From assembly GCA_942490995.1 (NCBI GenBank), contig CALOBG010000130.1, positions 1-64,000 of the forward strand: a DNA stretch of 64,000 nucleotides, written 5' to 3'. The position numbers and the translations under genes are program-made. Position 1 is the stretch's first letter. Each line of letters begins with the position of its first letter. This document shows, one piece after another, positions 52,146 through 60,496 of the stretch. The notes beneath the pieces are model-generated. The model was not told where the DNA came from. It ran no database searches and was given only the letters and a program-made list of their open reading frames with translations. Source of the stretch: UBA981 sp942490995. GTDB taxonomy: Bacteria; Pseudomonadota; Gammaproteobacteria; Ga0077536.

Positions 52146-52291
52146 ACAGGCTGTTGAAAAACGTAACGAGGAGCGCCGGGTACAAGGCGCGCGCGAAGCG
52201 AGGAGCGGAGTTTATGCGGATAAATGAGCACCGCAGGTGAGCGCGCAACACCGTAAACGGTGCCCGCAGTAGATTTTCAACAGCCCGCTAG
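52146..52291 (+). repeat. Dispersed repeat family A, copy 3
   Basis: A 146-bp copy starting ACAGGCTGTTGAAAAACG and ending GATTTTCAACAGCCCGCTAG, filling the gap between the ispE stop and tRNA-Gln. It is in the same orientation as copy 1; the terminal repeats are CAGGCTGTTGAAAA and TTTTCAACAGCC. Confidence 0.85.
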
Positions 52292-52303
52292 ACAGGACAG
52301 AAT

Positions 52304-52378
52304 TGGGGTATCGCCAAGTGGTAAGGCACGGGGTTTTGATCCCCGCATTCCCAGGTTCGAATCCTGGTACCCCAGCCA
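52304..52378 (+). tRNA. tRNA-Gln (anticodon TTG)
   Basis: A 75-base cloverleaf: acceptor TGGGGTA pairs with TACCCCA, the anticodon arm CGGGGTTTTGATCCCCG carries TTG, the T arm is CCCAGGTTCGAATCCTGG, and CCA is encoded. It decodes CAA/CAG. Its place between ispE and prs is conserved in gammaproteobacteria. Confidence 0.97.
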
Positions 52379-52469
52379 CAGGCAGGGGCCGGCCGACTGA
52401 TGCCGGCCGCGCGCGCGGCGGGTCATTCGACATCCCAGCTCAGGCTGCAGAGCAGAGGTTGACGGGACG

Positions 52470-53420
52470 ATGTTAGAAGAGTCGATGTTGTTTACCGGCA
52501 ATGCCAACCGCCCGCTGGCACGGGCGGTTGCGCGACATCTGCAGATCCCGCTCGGCAAAGCCACCGTCGACCGCTTCAGTGACGGCGAAATCATGGTCGA
52601 AATCGCCGAGAACGTGCGCGGTCGCCATGCCATCGTGATCCAGCCGACCTGCGCCCCGACCAACGATAATTTCATGGAGCTGCTGGTCCTCATCGACGCC
52701 CTGCGGCGCGCGTCCGCACTGTCGATTACGGCCGTCGTGCCGTATCTCGGCTACGCCCGCCAGGACCGTCGCCCGCGTTCGGCGCGCGTGCCGATCACGG
52801 CCAAGGTGGTTGCCAATATGATCACCAGCGTCGGCACCAACCGGGTGTTGACCGTCGATCTTCATGCGGAGCAGATCCAGGGATTTTTCGATATCCCGAT
52901 GGACAACGTCTACGCGTCGCCGGTGTTGCTCGGCGACATCTGGAAACACGAATACGAAGACCTGATGGTGGTTTCGCCGGACGTCGGCGGCGTGGTCCGT
53001 GCGCGCGCCATCGCGCGCCGGCTCGATAATGCGGACCTGGCGATTATCGACAAACGTCGTCCGCGCGCCAACGAGTCGCGGGTCATGAACATCATCGGCG
53101 ACGTCGCCGGCCGCACCTGCGTGATGGTCGACGACATGGTCGATACCGCCGGCACCCTGTGCCGCGCCGCCGAGGCGCTGAAAGACAATGGCGCGCGCAG
53201 CGTGGTGGCCTATTGCACGCACCCGGTGCTGTCGGGCGGGGCGCTGGCCAACCTGAATAATTCGACACTCGATGAACTCGTCGTCACCGACACCATCCCG
53301 CTGTCCGCGGAGGCCGAGGGCTGCAGCAAGATCCGTCAGCTGACGGTCGCCGGCCTGATCGGCGAAAGCATCAGCCGCATCAGCTCGGGACAGTCCCTGA
53401 GTTCGATGTTTGTCGATTGA
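52470..53420 (+). CDS. prs: Ribose-phosphate pyrophosphokinase
   Basis: A 316-residue enzyme making PRPP for nucleotide, His and Trp synthesis. Motifs: LFTGNANRPLARAVARHL, GRHAIVIQPTCAPTNDNFME, YLGYARQDRRPRSARVPITA, and the PRPP loop VMVDDMVDTAGTL. ATG 52485 (MLFTGNAN) could be the real start, because a GAAGAG purine stretch precedes it. Confidence 0.96.
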   Translation: MLEESMLFTGNANRPLARAVARHLQIPLGKATVDRFSDGEIMVEIAENVRGRHAIVIQPTCAPTNDNFMELLVLIDALRRASALSITAVVPYLGYARQDRRPRSARVPITAKVVANMITSVGTNRVLTVDLHAEQIQGFFDIPMDNVYASPVLLGDIWKHEYEDLMVVSPDVGGVVRARAIARRLDNADLAIIDKRRPRANESRVMNIIGDVAGRTCVMVDDMVDTAGTLCRAAEALKDNGARSVVAYCTHPVLSGGALANLNNSTLDELVVTDTIPLSAEAEGCSKIRQLTVAGLIGESISRISSGQSLSSMFVD

Positions 53421-53430
53421 GATGCGGGTG

Positions 53431-53498
53431 GTCCGGCCTGGCGCCGGACTGCCGCTGTGAACACCACGCCGACGTCTGGTCGCGGGCTCGGCGTGGTG
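53431..53498 (+). terminator. Two stem-loops between prs and rplY
   Basis: GTCCGGC/GCCGGAC (53431-53449) is followed by an 11-bp stem CACCACGCCGA/TCGGCGTGGTG (53462-53498) and the short T-containing tail GGCTTGTATT. They may terminate prs or act as a leader structure for rplY; the sequence does not decide. Confidence 0.45.
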
Positions 53499-53533
53499 GC
53501 TTGTATTAATGATGAAACTTGGAGTTCCGAACT

Positions 53534-54205
53534 ATGAACACGTTCGAAATCGAAGCCCGGACGCGTAACGACAGGGGTAAGGGTGCGAGCCGCCGCCTGC
53601 GTCGCGAGGGCATACTACCGGCGGTTGTCTATGGCGCGCACAAGGATGCCGTTGCCGTTCAACTCAATCACAACGAGATGCTGCTGCACACCGCCCACGA
53701 AGCGTTTTATTCGCATATCCTCGATCTGAAGCTCGACGGCAAACCTGAAAAAGTGATCTTGAAGGACATGCAGCGCCACCCTTACAAGCCGTTCATATTG
53801 CACATGGACTTCCAGCGTGTGTCGGCTTCTGAAGAATTGACGATCCGCATTCCGATCCACTTCCTCAACGAAGAAACCTGTGTCGGCGTCAAGACCGGCG
53901 GTGGCGTGATTGCTCATCTCATGTCGGATCTGGAAGTGACCTGTCTGCCGGCCAACCTGCCGGAGTCGATCGAGGTCGATGTGGCCGCACTCGAAGTCGG
54001 CGATTCGATCCACTTAGGCGATTTAAAGATGCCGGAAGGCGTCGAAATCACCTCGCTCGCCAGCGGCGGCGACGACAGTCTGGCCGTGGTGCAGGTGGTT
54101 ATGCCGCGCGTGGTCGAAGAAGACGAAGTGACCGAGGAAGCCGCGGAGCCTGCCGAGGGCGCCGAGGCCGCAGCGGCCGACGACAAGCCGGACGAGGACG
54201 ACTAG
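53534..54205 (+). CDS. rplY: 50S ribosomal protein L25 (Ctc form)
   Basis: A 223-residue long-form L25. The N-terminal 5S-rRNA-binding domain starts FEIEARTRNDRGKGASRRLR with GILPAVVYGAHKDAVAV. The C-terminal TL5/Ctc domain includes IRIPIHFLNEETCVGVKTGG and VDVAALEVGDSIHLGDL. The tail is acidic (VVEEDEVTEEAAEPAEG). ATG 53534 follows a GGAG site. It lies between prs and pth as usual. Confidence 0.95.
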   Translation: MNTFEIEARTRNDRGKGASRRLRREGILPAVVYGAHKDAVAVQLNHNEMLLHTAHEAFYSHILDLKLDGKPEKVILKDMQRHPYKPFILHMDFQRVSASEELTIRIPIHFLNEETCVGVKTGGGVIAHLMSDLEVTCLPANLPESIEVDVAALEVGDSIHLGDLKMPEGVEITSLASGGDDSLAVVQVVMPRVVEEDEVTEEAAEPAEGAEAAAADDKPDEDD

Positions 54206-54238
54206 GCTCACGGCCACGCGCACTGCGGGCGGACGGCC

Positions 54239-54844
54239 GTGGCCGACCTTCAAGCGATCCAGCTTATTGTCGGCCTCGGCAATCCGGGCGCCGGCCATGC
54301 CGAGGATCGGCATAACGCCGGCTTCTGGCTGGTCGACGCCCTGGCCGCCAGGCTTGGGGTCGCGCTTAACGAAGAGTCACGCTACAAGGGTCAGCTCGGG
54401 CGCAGCGCCGACGGCCTGCGGCTGCTCAAACCGCAGACTTTTATGAATCTCAGTGGCGAGAGCGTGGCCGCGTGCGCGAACTATTTCCGTATCCCACCCG
54501 AAGCCGTGCTGATTGCCCATGATGAACTCGATCTCGAGGTTGGCAGCGTGCGTCTCAAGCGCGGCGGTGGTCACGGCGGTCACAACGGCCTGCGCAGCGT
54601 CGCCGCTCAACTCGGGACCAGCGACTACCTGCGGGTGCGGCTTGGCATCGGTCATCCCGGGCCGGGCGCGGATGTCAGTGGCTACGTGCTCGGTAAGCCG
54701 CCGGCCGATGAGCGCGCAGCGATCCTGGCGGCCATCGCGGTGGTGGTCGAAAAGATCGATGTCATCATCAAGGGCGATTTCGAACGCGCCATGACCGCGC
54801 TTAACCGGCGCCAGAAACAAAGGACCAAACCCGATGGGATTTAA
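54239..54844 (+). CDS. pth: Peptidyl-tRNA hydrolase
   Basis: A 201-residue enzyme that frees tRNA from stalled peptidyl-tRNA. Catalytic His is in AEDRHNAGFWLVD, and LLKPQTFMNLSGESVAA, DELDLEVGSVRLKRGGGHGG and HNGLRSV are the family blocks. The start is GTG 54239. Its end overlaps ychF by 11 bases. Confidence 0.96.
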   Translation: MADLQAIQLIVGLGNPGAGHAEDRHNAGFWLVDALAARLGVALNEESRYKGQLGRSADGLRLLKPQTFMNLSGESVAACANYFRIPPEAVLIAHDELDLEVGSVRLKRGGGHGGHNGLRSVAAQLGTSDYLRVRLGIGHPGPGADVSGYVLGKPPADERAAILAAIAVVVEKIDVIIKGDFERAMTALNRRQKQRTKPDGI

Positions 54845-55925
54845 ATGTGGCATCGTCGGTCTGCCGAATGTCGGCAAGTCGTCGTTGTTCAACGCCCTGA
54901 CGAGCGCGGGGATCGCCGCCGAAAATTATCCGTTCTGCACCATCGAGCCCAATGTCGGCGTCGTCGCCGTGCCCGACCCGCGCCTCGAACGCATCGCCGC
55001 GATCGTCAAGCCGCAGAAACTGGTGCCCTCGAGCATGGAGTTCGTCGATATCGCCGGGCTCGTCGCAGGCGCATCGAAGGGTGAGGGGCTGGGCAACAAG
55101 TTCCTCGCCCATATCCGTGAAACCCAGGCGATTGCACACGTCGTGCGCTGCTTCGAGGACGACAATGTCACCCACGTTGCCGGCCGTATCGATCCGGTCG
55201 CCGACATCGAGGTGATCGAAACCGAACTTGCGCTGGCCGATCTGGAAACCTGTACCCGCGGCCTCGACCGTGCGGAGAAGCAGGCCAAGTCAGGCGACAA
55301 GGTTCAGCGGCAGCGGGTTGAGTCCTACCGCGTGTTGCTCACCGCCCTGGAAGCCGGCACGCCGGTGCGCGCCCTCGACCTCGACGACCACGCCACCACG
55401 CTGGTGCGCGAAATCGCCCTGCTCACCGCCAAGCCGGTGCTGTTTATTGCCAATGTCAGCGAAAACGATCTTGGCGGCAACGCGCTGAGCGCGGCGGTCG
55501 AAGCGTATGCCAGCAACAACCGCTGCGAATGCGTGGTGCTGTGCGCCGCCATCGAGGCGGAAATCGCGACCCTGCCGGCGGCCGAACGCAAGGAGTTCCT
55601 CAACGACCTCGGACTCGAAGAGGCCGGCCTCGATCGCGTCATCCGCGCCGGCTACCGGCTGCTTGGCCTGCAGAGTTTTTTCACCGCCGGGCCCAAGGAG
55701 TGCCGCGCCTGGACGGTACGCGTCGGCGCGCTGGCGCCGCAGGCGGCGGCGGTCATCCACACCGACTTCGAACGCGGCTTCATTCGCGCCGAAGTCATCG
55801 CCTACGATGACTTCATCGCCTGCGGCGGCGAGGTCAAGGCGCGTGAGACCGGCAAGCTTGGCGTCGAAGGTAAGGAGTACGTCGTCAACGACGGCGACGT
55901 CATGCATTTTCGGTTTAACGTCTGA
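54834..55925 (+). CDS. ychF: Redox-regulated ATPase YchF (OLA1)
   Basis: A 363-residue Obg-family P-loop protein that prefers ATP. G1 is GLPNVGKSSLFNALT, G3 region DIAGLVAGASKGEGLGN, and the G4 position is NVSEND in place of NKxD, which explains the relaxed nucleotide choice. A TGS domain ends the protein (CRAWTVRVGALAPQAAAVIH, VVNDGDVMHFRFNV). The pth-ychF pair is conserved. Confidence 0.97.
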   Translation: MGFKCGIVGLPNVGKSSLFNALTSAGIAAENYPFCTIEPNVGVVAVPDPRLERIAAIVKPQKLVPSSMEFVDIAGLVAGASKGEGLGNKFLAHIRETQAIAHVVRCFEDDNVTHVAGRIDPVADIEVIETELALADLETCTRGLDRAEKQAKSGDKVQRQRVESYRVLLTALEAGTPVRALDLDDHATTLVREIALLTAKPVLFIANVSENDLGGNALSAAVEAYASNNRCECVVLCAAIEAEIATLPAAERKEFLNDLGLEEAGLDRVIRAGYRLLGLQSFFTAGPKECRAWTVRVGALAPQAAAVIHTDFERGFIRAEVIAYDDFIACGGEVKARETGKLGVEGKEYVVNDGDVMHFRFNV

Positions 55926-55927
55926 GC

Positions 55928-57181
55928 CTATTGATTCACTATTGATTCACCGAACCCCGCCACGTAGGCGCTACACGTGTCCGCGTCCCGCAGGATGTCG
56001 AACCAGATCGTGTGCGGGGCCGCGAATCGAGACGAAAAATCCGTGCACACGGCTTCGTTGCGGGCCATCACGCCGAGCAAGGCCTGCGTATGCGGCGCGG
56101 GCTCGAGCATCGCATTATTGAAGCCGACCGTTCCGGCGACCACGTAACGCATGCTTCGTTCATACGATTCGCAGAACGCGCGGTCGAATACCTTGTCGGA
56201 CGCCAGAATCTGCCGGCCGAGTTCGCATGCCCCACGCGAAGCCAGGTTGGCACCCTGTCCGGTAAGCGGATCCTGGGTGCAGCGCAGATCGCCGATAGCG
56301 ATCGCGTAGCGGCCAGGGAGGATCTCTGCCCAGGATTCGCGCGTAACCGGCCGGAAACTGCCTTGCAGGAGATCGCGTGGTCCGTTCAGCCTGAACGTGG
56401 CTGTATCGATCCGCGCGTATACGCTCGGGTAGTGCTCGCGCAGTGCTGCGAGGATGCGGGCGTCAAAGGCCTTGGGGTCGGCCTGGTAATCCAGCCTCGG
56501 CAGGTCGGCGAGCGCACCATCTGGCCGGTTCTCGAACAGAAGCGCCATCAGCGGCCCGTCGGCGGTTTCCATCGGCAGAACAATGATCTCCCCATGACCC
56601 GGCGAGATCCCGACCGTCACGCCAACCCGGTCGTGATCCCGAACGCCGGTGAACAAACCCACGCAAAGCTGCCGGGGCGGCACCTGGTGCAAACTGAGTT
56701 CGTCTATGAGTGGAAAGAAATCCGCGAAGCCCGCGTCGCCTTTGCCGCTCGCGATTGCAAGTAGCGGATGGCGGCGATAGAGCGCTTCGATGTCGGTTGG
56801 CCCTAGTGGCTGATGTTCAAGTCGACCGCCGCGATGTTCGAATTCAGCCATGAGGCGGGGCAAGTACACGCGGTAATCGATACAGCGTTCGTCACCACCG
56901 AGTCCGCCCTGGAAATCGACCGCCTGTCGGTCGCCGACACGTAGCGAATAGTGACGAACCCGGCAGTGACGAACACTGTCCTCGGGCCAGAAATCAATGC
57001 CAAGCGCGCGTTCCCGCTCGACAGTATCGGGCATATGCGCAACGGTGTTCTGCATCGGGCCGTCCGCCAGTTGCGCGGCTGTATGCGGCAGATAAATGGT
57101 CGCCTGCACGCCTCCCGTGACCAGCGTGATGCCGAGGTGCAACGCCGAAACGCCGCCGCCCACGATGCCGATATCCGTCAT
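55928..57181 (-). CDS. FAD-dependent monooxygenase, styrene/indole monooxygenase (StyA)-like
   Basis: A 417-residue flavoprotein with an N-terminal dinucleotide fold MTDIGIVGGGVSALHLGITL and the FAD motif AIAIGDLRCTQDPLTGQGAN. The overall layout resembles the StyA group, which epoxidises styrene or indole using FADH2 from a separate reductase. No reductase gene (styB) is nearby. ATG 57181 is chosen to put the GxGxxS motif at the N-terminus. It is divergent from a LysR regulator, which probably controls it. The natural substrate is not predictable. Confidence 0.8.
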   Translation of the reverse strand: MTDIGIVGGGVSALHLGITLVTGGVQATIYLPHTAAQLADGPMQNTVAHMPDTVERERALGIDFWPEDSVRHCRVRHYSLRVGDRQAVDFQGGLGGDERCIDYRVYLPRLMAEFEHRGGRLEHQPLGPTDIEALYRRHPLLAIASGKGDAGFADFFPLIDELSLHQVPPRQLCVGLFTGVRDHDRVGVTVGISPGHGEIIVLPMETADGPLMALLFENRPDGALADLPRLDYQADPKAFDARILAALREHYPSVYARIDTATFRLNGPRDLLQGSFRPVTRESWAEILPGRYAIAIGDLRCTQDPLTGQGANLASRGACELGRQILASDKVFDRAFCESYERSMRYVVAGTVGFNNAMLEPAPHTQALLGVMARNEAVCTDFSSRFAAPHTIWFDILRDADTCSAYVAGFGESIVNQ

Positions 57182-57242
57182 GTCCGTGCTCCCCGCTAAC
57201 CTCAGCGACACCATAGGCCGCTACGCACTATTATTGAAATGC

Positions 57243-57256
57243 ATTATTTACATAAT
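57243..57256. promoter_or_regulatory. Dyad in the monooxygenase/LysR divergent promoter
   Basis: ATTATTTACATAAT (5-bp arms ATTAT/ATAAT around TTAC) lies 14 bases before the lysR-type ATG in the AT-rich 88-bp divergent gap. Such short interrupted dyads are typical LysR-type binding sites. Inference from position and symmetry only. Confidence 0.4.
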
Positions 57257-57269
57257 CATCATGCGCTGA

Positions 57270-58193
57270 ATGAATAGTACTAGCCTTGACCTAAGCGCGC
57301 TGCGGGCGCTGGAAGCCTTGTTGCTGGAGAAGCACGTTTCGCGGGCCGCACGGCAGATCAATCTTTCGCAGCCGGCCATGAGCCGATGCCTGGCGCGGCT
57401 GCGCGACCATTTCGGCGACGAGCTGCTGATCCGCGGTGCGGCTGGGTATGAATTGACGGCCCGCGCAACGGGCCTGCTGCAGCCGTTACAACAAGTTCTG
57501 CGCGATATCGATGCGTTGAGTCGACCGGTGGCGTTTTCGCCGGCACAGTTGAACGAGCAGATCACGCTGGCAGGGCTGGACTTCGAACTGCAGTTGTTTC
57601 TGCCACGTTTGCTCGATCGGCTGCGGCGCGAGGCGCCCCGTGCGCACCTGCGTGCGCTGACTTTTTCTCACGGAGACTTTGGCGTCCTCGATGACGGCGA
57701 ATCCGATTTCGTGATCACTGCATTTCCGAGTACAAGCGAGATCTATCGCCGCAGGCTCCTGTACACCAATCAGTTCGCCTGCGTAATGAGCAGTCGTCTT
57801 GCGCGCCGCCTGAACCACACGCTGACGCTCCAACAGTTCGTCGCCTTGCCCCATGGTCTCGTTTCGTTCGACGGCCGCGGTGAAGGACAAGTCGACCCTG
57901 TATTACGCAAGCTCGGGTTGATGCGCGAGATTGCGGTGCGTATTCCCGGTTTTGCCATGGTCCCGGCTACATGCGAGGCGCGCGATCTGATTTTCACGTT
58001 ACCAACGCGTGTCGATCAGATATTTCCACGCTCGCCGAAATTGATCTGGTTGCCAGCCCCACTCAAGTTGGCGCCTACTCGAACCTTCCTGCATTGGCAT
58101 CCGCGCAATCATCTCAGCCCTGCGCATCGCTGGTTCCGGGAGTTGGTATTCGAGTGCGCGGCCACAATCGACCCTCGCGAAACAGGGGTGTGA
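57270..58193 (+). CDS. LysR family transcriptional regulator
   Basis: A 307-residue regulator with an N-terminal winged helix-turn-helix (ALRALEALLLEKHVSRAARQ, INLSQPAMSRCLARLRDHFG at about residues 8-50) and a periplasmic-binding-protein-like effector domain (from about 95, LAGLDFELQLFLPRLLDRL). It is encoded divergently from the StyA-like monooxygenase, the usual arrangement for a LysR activator and its target. The effector is unknown. Confidence 0.93.
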   Translation: MNSTSLDLSALRALEALLLEKHVSRAARQINLSQPAMSRCLARLRDHFGDELLIRGAAGYELTARATGLLQPLQQVLRDIDALSRPVAFSPAQLNEQITLAGLDFELQLFLPRLLDRLRREAPRAHLRALTFSHGDFGVLDDGESDFVITAFPSTSEIYRRRLLYTNQFACVMSSRLARRLNHTLTLQQFVALPHGLVSFDGRGEGQVDPVLRKLGLMREIAVRIPGFAMVPATCEARDLIFTLPTRVDQIFPRSPKLIWLPAPLKLAPTRTFLHWHPRNHLSPAHRWFRELVFECAATIDPRETGV

Positions 58194-58236
58194 CGGGGCT
58201 AATCGAAGTACCGATTCCTCCCGAACAGAATCATTT

Positions 58237-58281
58237 GGGTCAGACTTTGTCGGTGCGTTCTTTTTCGATCGAGTCTGACCC
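58237..58281. repeat. Solitary REP-like hairpin
   Basis: Perfect 10-bp arms GGGTCAGACT and AGTCTGACCC enclose a 25-base spacer. GGGTCAGACT-type hairpins are frequently seen as REP-like elements near RAYT transposases in gammaproteobacteria; no RAYT gene is close by in this part of the window. Confidence 0.5.
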
Positions 58282-58467
58282 TGCTTATTCCTCCCAATGC
58301 CCCGCACAAATGCAGACGACTCTTCAAATAATCAGCGTGTGGGAGGGCTTCCGAAGGACCGGTGAATGATGGCCCGGATTTCGTATAAGGTGATACTACG
58401 AGACGCGGCGCCAGGAAATGTGCTTCGCCAGTGGGCTTGCCCGTCGATCAATCCCATCAAATGTTGT

Positions 58468-58488
58468 GTAATTCGGTACATTACGAAT
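58468..58488. promoter_or_regulatory. Candidate vapBC operator
   Basis: Two nested dyads overlap: GTAAT-N7-ATTAC (58468-58484) and ATTCG-N8-CGAAT (58471-58488), 19 bases before the antitoxin GTG. Autoregulation by an antitoxin dimer at such palindromes is usual for VapBC. Confidence 0.5.
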
Positions 58489-58506
58489 CCAATCCGGAGA
58501 TAGCTC

Positions 58507-58701
58507 GTGCGCACGACCCTGAACATCGACGATCAGTTGCTGGCACGGGCACAGGCGGTCACCGGAACGGAAGAGAAGTCGCGCCTGGTGCGCGCGGCAC
58601 TGGAAGCCCTGATCGAGCGCGAGAGTGCCCGAAGGCTGGCGCGCCTGGGCGGCACTGAGTCGCAACTGGAGGACATCCCGCGGCGACCGGCAGAGCGGTA
58701 A
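58507..58701 (+). CDS. vapB: Type II antitoxin, VapB-like
   Basis: A 64-residue protein starting at GTG 58507, behind a GGAGA site. The N-terminal MRTTLNIDDQLLARAQAVTG followed by EEKSRLVRAALEALIERESA fits the VapB-type ribbon-helix-helix (DUF2191) DNA-binding fold, and the basic, Pro-rich tail would block the toxin. Its stop overlaps the toxin start by one base (TAATG). Confidence 0.85.
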   Translation: MRTTLNIDDQLLARAQAVTGTEEKSRLVRAALEALIERESARRLARLGGTESQLEDIPRRPAER

Positions 58702-59069
58702 TGATCCTGGTCGATACCTCGGTGTGGGTCGACCATTTACGCAGCGGGGATGCTGCACTCGCCGCTTTGCTGGAAGCGAGCGAGGTGCTGACCCATCCCT
58801 TCGTCATTGGCGAATTGGCCTGCGGCAACCTCGCCAACCGCGGCGTCATTCTGACCTTGCTCGACGATCTGCCAAGCGTGACAGTGGCAGCGGACAACGA
58901 GGTCCTTTTCTTCATTGAGCGACATACCTTGATGGGTCGCGGTATAGGTTACGTAGACGCGCACCTGTTGGCGGGGGCCACACTTGGCACCGACACGCGC
59001 CTGTGGACGCGCGATCGTCGCCTGCGCAGCGTAGCCGGGGATCTCTCCCTCGACAGCGGACGCGACTGA
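58701..59069 (+). CDS. vapC: VapC-type PIN-domain ribonuclease toxin
   Basis: A 122-residue PIN nuclease with the acidic metal-binding residues Asp5 (LVDTSVWVDHL), Glu38 (VIGELACG), Asp86 (GYVDAHLL) and Asp98/Asp105 (TDTRLWTRD). VapC toxins cut initiator tRNA or rRNA when released from VapB. All active-site residues are present, so the toxin should be functional. It is coupled to vapB by a one-base overlap and followed 34 bases later by the HNH gene. Confidence 0.9.
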   Translation: MILVDTSVWVDHLRSGDAALAALLEASEVLTHPFVIGELACGNLANRGVILTLLDDLPSVTVAADNEVLFFIERHTLMGRGIGYVDAHLLAGATLGTDTRLWTRDRRLRSVAGDLSLDSGRD

Positions 59070-59103
59070 CTCGCCGATTTGCGGCATTGGATCTATTCCA
59101 GCC

Positions 59104-60082
59104 ATGCGCTACTGGTGGGTTAACCAGAACCAAACCTTCCGCCAGGAAGTGGCGGGTGGATATCTATGGTCGCCCAAGCGCAAGGCCAACGATACGCGCA
59201 ACCCTTTTTACGAATTCATGCGCGAGGTCGCTCCCGGTGATCTGATCCTGTCGTTCCAGGACACGTACATCCGGCGCATCGGCATCGCCCGTTCCTACTG
59301 TTACGAGTGCCCGAAGCCAGCCGAATTCGGCGCTGCCGGGCCAACCTGGAACAAAATCGGCTGGAAGATTGATGTCCACTACGTGGATCCGATTACCGAG
59401 GTACGCCCGGCGGATCATATGAATCTTCTGGCGCCGCACCTACCCTCAAGGTACGCCCCTCTGCGAGCAAATGGTCACGGCTTGCAAGGCGTGTACCTGA
59501 CCCCTATTCCGGAACCATTGATGCAAGCCTTGGCGAGTTTGATCGGATCGAAGTTGCGCGACTTGATGAGCCTGTCCATCGCCTCGGAGGCGATCGGCGA
59601 AACTGGTCAGGGCTTGTTGGAATGGGAGCAGCATCTGGAGATGGAAATCGAACACGATCACACGCTACCTTCTACGTCCCGCGCCCAGATCATTATGGCC
59701 CGTCGCGGGCAAGGTATGTTTAAAACTAATGTACGGACTCTGGAATCGTGTTGTCGGATAACCCGGGTGGAACGTTTTGAGCACCTACGTGCGAGCCATA
59801 TTCGCCCGTGGCGAAACAGCGATAACGAACAACGGTTGGACGGTGAGAACGGCTTGCTTTTGACGCCTACGATTGATCACTTGTTTGATCGCGGCTTTAT
59901 CTCGTTCGAAGACAGCGTACCGCTTACTGATCTCGCCTACCGCGCATAAGCCGTCGCTGGCGAAAATGGGTATTCCCGTTGACGAGGCGCTCACCGTTGG
60001 GTCGTTCTCGGAAGGGCAGAGAAGGCATTTGGATTTTCACCGCGAGTCAATATTTCTCGAAGCCCGGAACACGCTCTTTTAA
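59104..60082 (+). pseudogene. HNH endonuclease with N-terminal EVE/PUA-like domain, frameshifted
   Basis: The first frame (281 codons, 59104-59949) starts MRYWWVNQNQTFRQEVAGGY, includes GDLILSFQDTYIRRIGIARS, and reaches the HNH core CRITRVERFEHLRASHIRPW, GENGLLLTPTIDHLFDRGFI. Near 59,917 the homology moves to another frame, YRLLISPTAHKPSLAKMGIP, TVGSFSEGQRRHLDFHRES, ending at 60082. The intact protein would be about 325 residues. The N-terminal part resembles EVE/PUA-like modules that read modified bases, so a modification-dependent restriction nuclease is a reasonable inference. The HNH His and Asn residues are upstream of the shift, so the short form might retain part of the fold. Confidence 0.65.
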
Positions 60083-60109
60083 CGTATTCTTTGTACCTGT
60101 CGTGTTATC

Positions 60110-60496
60110 TCACACGCGCGGATTTTTCTCCGGCAACAACAGCCACGACACCTGCTGCGCCTGTTCGTCCCGTGCGGCGATCCGGTAGCCGTGTTCGCGC
60201 GCCAGGGTGCTGAGCAGAAAAAATTCCGTGTGACGGGTGAAGCCGGCGGTCGCGGCGCGCCCCTCGCGCCATATATCGCTGAGTACGTCGAGCCATAGCC
60301 GGGTCACGTCGCCGTCGAAGGTATAAAAACGCGCGTCACCGATCTGTTGACGCAGACGCCGGGGGTTGAACTCGGCGACCCGGACATCACACACCACATG
60401 CAGCGCACCGTATTGCGACTCGATGGCGCTGACGACCGGTGCGAGGCCGATCCCGCCGAGCGCGGCCAGCGAGCCGGCAAACTGGCGGCGGTTCAT
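60110..60496 (-). CDS. Small Tat-exported hypothetical protein of the flavocytochrome operon
   Basis: A 128-residue protein with a twin-arginine signal (MNRRQFAGSLAALGGIGLAP), which implies export in folded form, possibly with a partner. The mature part (ARFYTFDGDVTRLWLDVLSD, FTRHTEFFLLSTLAREHGYR) is not recognised. Its start overlaps the end of the cytochrome c gene by 4 bases, so it is the third gene of the flavoprotein operon and may serve that enzyme's maturation or export. Confidence 0.7.
   Translation of the reverse strand: MNRRQFAGSLAALGGIGLAPVVSAIESQYGALHVVCDVRVAEFNPRRLRQQIGDARFYTFDGDVTRLWLDVLSDIWREGRAATAGFTRHTEFFLLSTLAREHGYRIAARDEQAQQVSWLLLPEKNPRV

Larger units (their letters stand above)
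58194..58506. other. Intergenic region with a hairpin and the vapBC promoter region
   Basis: No gene is supported. It holds the dyad GGGTCAGACT/AGTCTGACCC (58237-58281), a solitary REP-like hairpin, and further on the candidate vapBC operator at 58468-58488. GC content falls here relative to the LysR gene. Confidence 0.45.
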
